Shown in pieces: positions 35,550 through 42,685 of a stretch of 64,000 bases of DNA. The DNA is taken from the NCBI GenBank assembly GCA_030378105.1, contig JAUCGL010000001.1, positions 1 through 64,000 of the forward strand. The letters run 5' to 3'. Source of the DNA: Candidatus Halobeggiatoa sp. HSG11 (GTDB lineage: Bacteria; Pseudomonadota; Gammaproteobacteria; Beggiatoales; Beggiatoaceae). Made by a program: the position numbers and the translations under genes. Positions within the stretch are counted from its first letter, which is position 1; each line of letters starts with the position of its first letter. The notes below the pieces were generated by a model, which was not told the DNA's origin, did not search any database, and saw nothing but the letters and a program-made list of their open reading frames with translations.

Positions 35550-36242
35550 TTATTTGGGCTGTTCCATCTGAAAAATTATTTTAGCTTGACGTACACAGTT
35601 TTTACCTAACATCCATTTACCTTTAGATGTATTAGATATTAATTTAGTTGGCATTTTATGCAATTTAATAAAAAGAGGACTCTTTTTAGTAGAGGAACTT
35701 TTTATGATCTTAGCCAAATGAATATTACCTGTTGTTGGTAACTTATCAACTGAAATTTCTAACATGTCTTGTTTAGCATCCCATTTTAACGTGGTTTCGT
35801 TTATACTAACTTCAATTTTAGTTTTGGCATCAGGTCGCCAAAGTTTAAGAGGAGCATCAGAAGCATAACAAAAATTACTATCTTCAGAAACAACAAGTAA
35901 CTCTGAATTTTTTAACTGTTCATACTTAGCAATTATTGGTCGTTTATTACCAAATATTTCTCTGATAGTTTTAATAAGACCATCACTTTTTTTATCAGTT
36001 TTTTTATCAGCATCATAAGGTCCATCAAAAGTGTAAATGACCTTTTTATTGCCTTTCGTTATTTCCACCTGAATTTTATCTCCGAGTTTGAGATTAATTT
36101 CGGTTTTCTCGGTTAACATTTTACCAATAGGGTATTCTTCTGGTAAATTGCTTGATACCACCTTGAATGTTACATCTCCCATAACCATTTGAGAACTTAT
36201 CCAAATAGATAAGATTAAGAACAGTTTTAATGAGTTAAACAT
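35550..36242 (-). CDS. Exported hypothetical protein (230 aa)
   Basis: It has a signal peptide (SLKLFLILSIWISSQMVMGD), then a beta-rich protein of ~210 residues with two Cys (in NFCYASDAPLKLW and GKNCVRQAKI) that could pair. No family is recognised with confidence. Short exported proteins of this kind often precede TPR-CHAT genes, and this one is transcribed immediately upstream of the CHAT gene in the same direction. An AAGGAGAT ribosome site precedes the ATG. It shares a ~190-bp divergent promoter region with the HTH-ATPase gene, in which the TGTAAC-N7-GTTATA palindrome lies. Confidence 0.75.
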   Translation of the reverse strand: MFNSLKLFLILSIWISSQMVMGDVTFKVVSSNLPEEYPIGKMLTEKTEINLKLGDKIQVEITKGNKKVIYTFDGPYDADKKTDKKSDGLIKTIREIFGNKRPIIAKYEQLKNSELLVVSEDSNFCYASDAPLKLWRPDAKTKIEVSINETTLKWDAKQDMLEISVDKLPTTGNIHLAKIIKSSSTKKSPLFIKLHKMPTKLISNTSKGKWMLGKNCVRQAKIIFQMEQPK

Positions 36243-36374
36243 AAATACATCTCCTTAAAGTAATAATATTCAGATAAAATCCATATTTAAGAAATTCTCT
36301 GAATAACTAACATAAAGTGAAATACACAACAAATTATATTCTTTAACATATAACATTTAAAGTCAAACTTTTTT

Positions 36375-36393
36375 TGTAACATGAAATGTTATA
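36375..36393. promoter_or_regulatory. TGTAAC-N7-GTTATA palindrome, site 3
   Basis: TGTAACATGAAATGTTATA has long arms (TAACAT-GAA-ATGTTA) and sits 47-65 bp upstream of the HTH-ATPase start in the divergent promoter region. Position and symmetry suggest an operator, possibly for the HTH protein itself. Confidence 0.6.
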
Positions 36394-36439
36394 TTAAAAT
36401 CGCTATAATAATTCTATTAATACAAATTGAGATTTGATA

Positions 36440-37951
36440 ATGAATGTTTTACAAGAACGACCTAGTTTCGGAGAATTGTTGTTTCATTATAATCGCCATA
36501 GAAAATACTCTGATGATGAGTTAGCCGATAAAATTAGTGTATCCGTCAGAGATATTATAATTCCAAAAAATAAAAAATGTCCAAATGTTATTAATGACGA
36601 AATTACTGTTCTTGAAGATAAAAACAATACAATCATTGAAATAAAAAGCGGAAACACTGTTATTAAAGAACCAAGCGATATAATAGATTTATGGTTCAAT
36701 AATGAACTCTACACTCTAAGAGGTAAATATGTATCCAGACTTATTAGACTGTTTAAATTAACAGATGAGCAAAGTACCGAATTTTTATTCGCATCTGGTT
36801 GTCAGCAGAGTTTTGGAAAATTGTTAGAATTTTATATGTGGGAGAAAAAATTTAATAATACTAAACTAGCAAAAAAAGTTGGAGTCGCAGTTAAGACAGT
36901 TGGATGTTGGATAAAAGATGGGATAATGCCACGTCCTGAATCTGTCAGAGAAATTGCCAAGGTTTTAGATATTTTAAAATTACCTGATAGACAAATTATA
37001 GAATTTTATTTATTAGCTGGTGTTGCACCTCCCTCCGGTATTGGCGGTGAAATAATAGGTATTGATGATAAGGTAAAAGATACTAGTGTAATTGATGAAG
37101 CTTCCCATGAACTCGCATATCCAACTTTGGGAATTCCTATATCTCATCCTAATCAATTTTTCGGCCGATTAGATATACTTAGACGCTTTAAGAGAGCATG
37201 GCAAAATCCAAATGCACTACAACATATTGCAATAATTGGCAAAAGACGTAGTGGTAAAACTTCTTTGTTAAAGTACTTACAATATATTGCTCAAACTCCA
37301 ACAACAGAATTGCGTTCAGAACAACATCAAATATGGAATGGCTGGTTACCAAAAGATTTTCAGTTTGTTTTGATTGACTTTCAATATGCAGCTATGAGTC
37401 AACCAGAAAGTTTATTAACCCATATTTTGAACAAACTTAACTTACCAGTACCAAATCCATGTAATTTGATAGAATTTACTCAAGTGCTTGATGAACAATT
37501 GACTAGACCAACAATTATGTTATTTGATGAAATAGGTGCTGGACTACAATCTCCTGATTTAGATCAAACATTCTGGTCGAATATGCGTGCTTTGGGTAAT
37601 CATTGTGCAGATGGCAAACTTGGTTTTGTGGTGACAGCCCATGAACAAATTCATATTTTAACTAAAGATAATTCTAAAGAATCGCCGTTTTTTAATATTT
37701 TTGGCCACAATGTACATCTTAAACCTTTAACTACAACTGAGGCTACTGATTTAATTAATAGTTTTTTTAAATCATTACCAACAATAGATATAGATTGGTT
37801 GTTGCGAAACAGTGGTGGTTGGCCAGCATTGTTGCAACTTTTATGTGATAGTCGCTTACATGCTTTGGATACAAATGATGATAGTGATACTTGGAAAACT
37901 GAAGGTAAAGAACGGATTAAACCATTCTTAATTGATTTACCTACAGGATAA
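36440..37951 (+). CDS. HTH (duplicated XRE-like) STAND-type ATPase
   Basis: The 503-residue protein (ATG at 36440; a TTG two codons earlier is possible) has two N-terminal XRE-like units. Residues about 10-130 start FGELLFHYNRHRKYSDDELADKI, and 130-190 repeat the pattern FGKLLEFYMWEKKFNNTKLAKKVGVAVKTVGCWIKDG. A P-loop ATPase follows with FFGR entry, Walker A IIGKRRSGKTSLL (~266) and Walker B IMLFDEIGAGL (~361), then a wHTH-like end. STAND ATPases act as ligand-triggered switches; with HTH units this one is probably a DNA-binding sensor-regulator. Six bases separate it from the membrane ATPase gene, so the two are expected to work together. Confidence 0.88.
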   Translation: MNVLQERPSFGELLFHYNRHRKYSDDELADKISVSVRDIIIPKNKKCPNVINDEITVLEDKNNTIIEIKSGNTVIKEPSDIIDLWFNNELYTLRGKYVSRLIRLFKLTDEQSTEFLFASGCQQSFGKLLEFYMWEKKFNNTKLAKKVGVAVKTVGCWIKDGIMPRPESVREIAKVLDILKLPDRQIIEFYLLAGVAPPSGIGGEIIGIDDKVKDTSVIDEASHELAYPTLGIPISHPNQFFGRLDILRRFKRAWQNPNALQHIAIIGKRRSGKTSLLKYLQYIAQTPTTELRSEQHQIWNGWLPKDFQFVLIDFQYAAMSQPESLLTHILNKLNLPVPNPCNLIEFTQVLDEQLTRPTIMLFDEIGAGLQSPDLDQTFWSNMRALGNHCADGKLGFVVTAHEQIHILTKDNSKESPFFNIFGHNVHLKPLTTTEATDLINSFFKSLPTIDIDWLLRNSGGWPALLQLLCDSRLHALDTNDDSDTWKTEGKERIKPFLIDLPTG

Positions 37952-37957
37952 TTAGCA

Positions 37958-40762
37958 ATGTTCATAACAACACACCTACATAACAACTTATTCATAGCGA
38001 GTTTTCAACTATTAGGTTGGTTATTATTTCATCCAACTGCTTGGCAACATTTTGTTAATCAAATTGATACAAGTCTATCACCGGATTTTACCTTAAGCAA
38101 TATCTCACTTAATTGCTACCAACATCCAAATTTACGCAGGTTGCGATTGATTGCTTTTGTCATGTTACCAATTTTGGTAGGTTTATTGATTGGAATTTTA
38201 TTGACGATTATTCCTTTTATATCTTGGTTTTTCAACCAAATACCAACACAAAATTCTGTTTACACTTTACCTGAACATTTTGGGGTGAATTTAATTATCG
38301 GAATAAGTTATGGAATCTTAATTTGTCTTGTTGGTAGTATATTAAGTAGTCTAACAATTTCTATACCTTTTGCTATAGTTGCTAGTGTTTTATCTGGTAT
38401 TTTAGTTGGTTTTTGTATGGCAATGAAGTTGTATGGTTGGACTATCATTTCAGCTATTTTTGCAACAAGTGTTGCTGGTAGTATAACGACTCATTGGTAC
38501 TGTAAAGATAATAAATATGCTGTTATTGGTAATTTGGTCATTGGTACTATTTTCGGAGCTGTTAGTAGCGTGGTTGTTGGTATTATTTTGTTAGGAATTG
38601 TGTTATTTGTTGGAGCAGGGGTTGGATATATATTTACACAACTATGGCCTAATATCAATAATTTACAGGAATATGCAAAAATTATTGGTATGGCAGTAGC
38701 GTGTGGATTGTTTTTAGGTGGTTACTTAAAGAAAAATTGGCGTGATTCTCTTAAATGGGGATTATTATTTGGTTGTTTAATGACTTTATTAATTGCTCTG
38801 ACTTTTAATATAATGGAAATTCCCAAAGATACTTGGTCCAAACACCTATTTAACAGTATAAGAAGAGGAACTATCAATGCTATGGCCTTTTCAGTTCTAT
38901 TTGCAGTACCATATTTATTAGCTAGACATTTTGCCAATGTTTGGGCTGGAGTTATTGCTGGAGTTTTAAGCAGTGGCGGAATATATTTGGGGATAATATT
39001 AACTGGTGAATATTCCAAATTTTTAATAGTTTGGGGATTGGTATTTTTTGGGCTTGGATTGAGTCAAAAATATTGGTTATCAATAATATCTTATCCATTT
39101 GAATTGGCATGGAATTTATTGGTTTATCAAGCTCAAAAACGTAACCCCAAACGTACCATTAATTTATTGTCTTGGCATTCCGCATTCTGGAATGAACAAC
39201 AACATTTACCACTTTTTGGTTTGGAAACCTTATTGGTTAAAGTGTATGAATATGATGCAAATTTAGGTCAACAAGCTATCCTACATTTAAGTAATACTCC
39301 ACAAAACTGGGCAGTTCAAGCCACTCAAATTGAAACCAACATTCAAACTTTAGAAAAATGCCATACTATTCAAGATATTGCCCAAGTTCATAAAATTCTA
39401 GTGGTAAATGATGATTTGGATGGCGTTTCCGGTAATTGGTTGCGTAATTTTAATAAGAATAGTCAAGATATTAGCACTGTTCTTAAGCAAAATAATTACC
39501 AACAAATAATAATATTAGATAATAATATCAATGCTATCGAAGGTATATTAACTCTTGCTGGCGGTAAACAGTCCAAAGAAGTGCAACGTTTCCGAACGAT
39601 AGCTAAAAAATGGTTGCATCTATTGCATGATCGTGCCAATAAACTTAAAGGAATGCAAGAGATTTATAATCCTTATATTGTTGGAATACCATTACAAAAT
39701 GGCCAAGATGTTTTTATACCACGTCCTGATATTAATGCACGAATAAAACGCTTATTAGACAACCGTTCTGCTCCACCTTTATTACTTTATGGACAACGAC
39801 GTACAGGTAAAACTTCTTTATTGCAAAATTTATATACTCAATTACCAGATAATTTCATTATGCTTTTTATAGATTGTCAAGGTACATTAAATGCGGCTCA
39901 AAATAACTTAAGTTTCTTTTATAATTTAGCTCGATTAATTATTAATTCTGCTAAGAAAAATTATCCGAATTTACCATTTCCACCTTTACCTGAAGATGTG
40001 GTACGTTCTGATCCAGTTACTCGATTTGATGAATGGTTAGATGCTGTTGAAATAGCAATAGGAGATAAAACTTTATTATTTGTTTTAGATGAATTTATCA
40101 CTCTTGATAATGCTTTCAATGATGGACGTTTAGAAATAACGACTATTTTAGGTATGTTGCGTAATATGATTCAGCATCGTTTAAAATTTCGCTTTTTGTT
40201 ATCTGGTGGCCATGCTTTACAAGAATTACAACATTGGGCTAGTTATTTGATTAATGCACAAACTGTACATATGAATTATTTAACAGAAGATGAAGCTAAA
40301 TGTTTAATTGAACATCCAATAGAAAATTTTCCATTAAATTATACTGATGAAGCCACCAAAAGAGTTATAGATTTAACTAATAATTTGCCGGTTCTTATTC
40401 AAGCATTGTGTGGCGAACTAATAAGTATAAAAGATAAGCAAACAGTTGATAAGCGGCTTTTTGTTCAAATATTTGATGTTGAAATGGCTATACCATCAGC
40501 TTTGGAACATAGCAGAATTTTTTTTGATGATATTGAAAAAAATCAAGTAGATAAAGATGGTCGTATTGTGCTTAAATTTATGGCCTCTCAAGGTGAAGGA
40601 GCTATCGTTAGTCGAGAGAAATTAGCAACACTTAATATCACTGATCAAGAAAAAACTATAGAATTGCTGCTTTTGCGAGAGATAATTGAAGTAGTGGGTG
40701 ATGATGGCTATTGCTTTCAAATAGAATTAGTACGGCGTTGGTTTTTATCGGAAAAATTGTAG
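37958..40762 (+). CDS. Polytopic membrane protein with C-terminal STAND ATPase
   Basis: The 934-residue protein has ~10 transmembrane helices between about residues 65 and 370 (LPILVGLLIGILLTIIPFI, LVIGTIFGAVSSVVVGIILL, VWAGVIAGVLSSGGIYLGII), a cytosolic linker (370-580), and an AAA/STAND ATPase with FIPRPDINARIKRLL, Walker A YGQRRTGKTSLL (~611) and Walker B LLFVLDEFITLD (~705), ending in a winged-helix-like part. It starts 6 bp after the HTH-ATPase gene with AGGA in the preceding stop region. The likely role is a membrane-signal receptor coupled to the HTH-ATPase. The stop codon TAG coincides with the first bases of a segment duplicated from 7474, so the natural C-terminus may have been replaced. 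Confidence 0.85.
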   Translation: MFITTHLHNNLFIASFQLLGWLLFHPTAWQHFVNQIDTSLSPDFTLSNISLNCYQHPNLRRLRLIAFVMLPILVGLLIGILLTIIPFISWFFNQIPTQNSVYTLPEHFGVNLIIGISYGILICLVGSILSSLTISIPFAIVASVLSGILVGFCMAMKLYGWTIISAIFATSVAGSITTHWYCKDNKYAVIGNLVIGTIFGAVSSVVVGIILLGIVLFVGAGVGYIFTQLWPNINNLQEYAKIIGMAVACGLFLGGYLKKNWRDSLKWGLLFGCLMTLLIALTFNIMEIPKDTWSKHLFNSIRRGTINAMAFSVLFAVPYLLARHFANVWAGVIAGVLSSGGIYLGIILTGEYSKFLIVWGLVFFGLGLSQKYWLSIISYPFELAWNLLVYQAQKRNPKRTINLLSWHSAFWNEQQHLPLFGLETLLVKVYEYDANLGQQAILHLSNTPQNWAVQATQIETNIQTLEKCHTIQDIAQVHKILVVNDDLDGVSGNWLRNFNKNSQDISTVLKQNNYQQIIILDNNINAIEGILTLAGGKQSKEVQRFRTIAKKWLHLLHDRANKLKGMQEIYNPYIVGIPLQNGQDVFIPRPDINARIKRLLDNRSAPPLLLYGQRRTGKTSLLQNLYTQLPDNFIMLFIDCQGTLNAAQNNLSFFYNLARLIINSAKKNYPNLPFPPLPEDVVRSDPVTRFDEWLDAVEIAIGDKTLLFVLDEFITLDNAFNDGRLEITTILGMLRNMIQHRLKFRFLLSGGHALQELQHWASYLINAQTVHMNYLTEDEAKCLIEHPIENFPLNYTDEATKRVIDLTNNLPVLIQALCGELISIKDKQTVDKRLFVQIFDVEMAIPSALEHSRIFFDDIEKNQVDKDGRIVLKFMASQGEGAIVSREKLATLNITDQEKTIELLLLREIIEVVGDDGYCFQIELVRRWFLSEKL

Positions 40763-40778
40763 GAAAATTTGGTAGATG

Positions 40779-40803
40779 ATGGGCAACGATGTTGCCCATT
40801 TTT
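40779..40803. terminator. Duplicate terminator hairpin
   Basis: ATGGGCAAC-GAT-GTTGCCCAT-TTTT, one base different from the hairpin at 7492. It lies between the membrane-ATPase gene and the pseudogene and came with the duplicated segment. Confidence 0.85.
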
Positions 40804-40814
40804 AATCATAATAT

Positions 40815-41348
40815 TTAATGAATAAACTCAACAGATTCGTCAATATGGACTGTATCAGCTATATCTATTCCCTTACCGATTATTACATTTTTCAGAATCC
40901 CATGACCAGTTGTCCCATTATTAATAATTGTCCCAGTTAAAATACCTTCAATTTCATCACTATCCTAATTCAAACCAGTTATTATTGCTCCAGCTTCAAC
41001 AATTAAGTTAGAAGCCCAACCATGAGTTTCCATATTTCCAGTTAAAATAGCATTAGATACACTGGAATTGTTGGCAATAAATATATCTCCTACCTCTTTA
41101 TTTTGGAAAGTACAGTAGGTATGGATTTTGTAGCTATCTGGGCATGGTTTGGTTAGTGATGAATTAAAGATTGGTGGTGTATTAGTTGTGGATATATCGT
41201 TTTCTAAATCTTTATTAACCGAAGCATTATCTTCTGCTTCAGTTGGAGTTATAACTAATTCTTCATCATCAGTTTTATTAATTTCAGGAACAGATGACGG
41301 AGTGTTGGGTTTATTAACTTCTACTTGGGAAAGTTATTTAAGTTTCAT
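40815..41348 (-). pseudogene. Broken partial copy of the 447-residue exported repeat protein gene
   Basis: Read on the minus strand it encodes ...KIHTYCTFQNKEVGDIFIAN...ETHGWASNLIVEAGA and, at the end, ILKNVIIGKGIDIADT, closely matching the C-terminal half of the 7528-8871 gene. Decay is clear: TAA at the fifth codon after a remnant ATG (41348), TAG in place of TCG after ITGLN, and an internal deletion of about 200 bp that joins GTIINNG to the last ~35 residues. The 54-bp repeats and signal peptide are absent. The flanking terminator is copied too, so a block of at least 0.4 kb was duplicated. Confidence 0.9.
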
Positions 41349-41503
41349 TCCTTAAGGTTTTTGATGTTTTTACTCCATATTTCCCTTTCTTATACTTAAT
41401 TTTCCATAAAAATGTCATTTATACAAGTCTTTTGACGTATTCTTTTGACATATTTCCGTGATCTGGCTAATATTCAATAATTTGGTTATTCTATTATGAA
41501 ACA

Positions 41504-41518
41504 CATACAAAGTGTATG
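41504..41518. promoter_or_regulatory. Palindrome over the start of the HTH-TPR gene
   Basis: CATACA-AAG-TGTATG, perfect six-base arms, ends in the ATG of the regulator gene. There is no Shine-Dalgarno sequence before that ATG. The position suggests an autoregulatory operator, or a transcription start very close to the start codon. Confidence 0.55.
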
Positions 41519-42352
41519 AATATGAATTCTTTATTTGAATGTGCTTATGAAATAAAAAAAGCTACTGGTTGGTCTCAAGAGAAAATAGGGGCTGAAACTG
41601 GGTTGGCGGTTAGTACGATTAGTCGAATTTTTCGGGTACCGGGTTATGCGGGTAATGAAACTTCAAGTCGGCTTATTCAGCAGTTGCATGAGGAGGTGGT
41701 TGGTTCGCCTTTTCCAGCTTATATGGAGCAGTTGTTTAAGAAGTATGAGTATTGGAAGGAGCAGTATACCAAGAAGGAGTTTGCGGAACATTTGGAGGTT
41801 TTGGAGTCGTTGTTGAAGAATCATCGGGCGATTGATTCGTATGAGTTGGTGGCTTGTCGGGTATGTTGGTTGTTGGGGCATATTTTTTATGATCGGGCTT
41901 TTTATCTGCGAAAGGGTTATAAGTTGGAAATGTCTGAGTTGGCTTTGGTTTGGTATCGGAGAGCTTTGGATATTTTGGGGCATCATGAAGGTTTGATTGT
42001 TCAACGTTATAAGATTCAGCAGTGTATTGTTTCGACTAATTTTAATTTGTGTGATCGGAATGAGCGGTTGAGTAGTGAGGCTATTTATCGTTGTTTTGTG
42101 GATATGGATTATTTGCAGATTGTGAAGACGGTTATTAGGGAGGATTCTTGGAATTGGATTGCGGCTAGGAATGGTTTGGTGGCTGGGTCTATTTTGCAGG
42201 ATTGGGAGAGTTGTTTGTTGTTTTGGGACACGATGCAGAAGGTAAATAAGAATTTTGCTGATTTGGATTTTGAGCCAGCGAATGAGTTGCCAGCTATAAG
42301 TCAAGATTCAGATTTAGTTTGGTTTGTTAAGCAGATTAAGGAGCGATCATGA
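41516..42352 (+). CDS. HTH-XRE regulator with TPR-like C-terminal domain (RRNPP-like)
   Basis: The 278-residue protein has an N-terminal XRE helix-turn-helix (about 10-60; YEIKKATGWSQEKIGAETGLAVSTISRIF) followed by an all-helical region (70-270) with TPR-like stretches such as CWLLGHIFYDRAFYL and ELALVWYRRALDILGHHEG. This domain order is that of RRNPP peptide receptors (Rgg, PlcR, NprR). Its last four bases overlap a 45-codon ORF encoding a signal-peptide-bearing peptide. Codon use is unusual: from about 41690 the coding strand is very rich in G and T and poor in C, unlike the neighbouring A/T-balanced genes. Alternatives are an ordinary HTH regulator with a helical dimerisation domain. Confidence 0.8.
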   Translation: MNMNSLFECAYEIKKATGWSQEKIGAETGLAVSTISRIFRVPGYAGNETSSRLIQQLHEEVVGSPFPAYMEQLFKKYEYWKEQYTKKEFAEHLEVLESLLKNHRAIDSYELVACRVCWLLGHIFYDRAFYLRKGYKLEMSELALVWYRRALDILGHHEGLIVQRYKIQQCIVSTNFNLCDRNERLSSEAIYRCFVDMDYLQIVKTVIREDSWNWIAARNGLVAGSILQDWESCLLFWDTMQKVNKNFADLDFEPANELPAISQDSDLVWFVKQIKERS

Positions 42353-42486
42353 AAAAGTTAGTTTTATTAGCAATTGTTATTTGTAACCTTTTGTTAAGTC
42401 CGGTTGTTTTTGCGGATATGGGTCGGGTGAGTGTTTTGGGGTTAAGTATCCAATTAAATGATAATATTTTGAGAAATTATGAATGA
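42349..42486 (+). CDS. Small secreted peptide precursor (45 aa)
   Basis: The ORF begins inside the stop of the regulator gene (ATGA overlap) and has a strong AAGGAG ribosome site 6 nt before the ATG. The product has a textbook signal peptide (MKKLVLLAIVICNLLLSPVV then FA, predicted cleavage FA|DM) and a mature part of only 23 residues starting DMGRVSVLGLSIQ. It overlaps the next ORF by 8 bp, so three genes are translationally chained. Position and design match precursors of Phr/PapR/SHP-type signals beside RRNPP receptors. The alternative is a small periplasmic protein or a decayed exported gene. Confidence 0.7.
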   Translation: MKKLVLLAIVICNLLLSPVVFADMGRVSVLGLSIQLNDNILRNYE

Positions 42487-42685
42487 GCTTATACCATTTT
42501 TGCGAGATGCTTACAACCTAGTCGCACAGGTTCATAATAAAGTACCTACCGAAACATTAGAAAAAGCAATGGATGCAATAAAAATAGCTATAAATGAACA
42601 GCAAAAAATTGATCAAGAAATGATGAATAGTGATTCTATAAAGAAAGATATAGAAAAAATGAAAAAAGTTTTTAAATCAATATGA
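42479..42685 (+). CDS. Small helical protein (68 aa)
   Basis: A 68-residue, almost entirely helical protein rich in K, E, M and I (ETLEKAMDAIKIAINEQQKI) that could form a coiled coil; no signal peptide. It overlaps the secreted-peptide ORF by 8 bp with GAGA as a possible ribosome site, so it belongs to the same unit. The end overlaps the convergent caspase gene by 9 bp. No family is recognised. Confidence 0.6.
   Translation: MNELIPFLRDAYNLVAQVHNKVPTETLEKAMDAIKIAINEQQKIDQEMMNSDSIKKDIEKMKKVFKSI

Noticed and set aside
41663-42304. Long open frame antisense to the HTH-TPR gene (213 codons)
   Set aside because: It arises from the G/T-rich coding strand, has no ribosome site, and its product is a low-complexity Ile/Asn/Pro/Thr-rich sequence.
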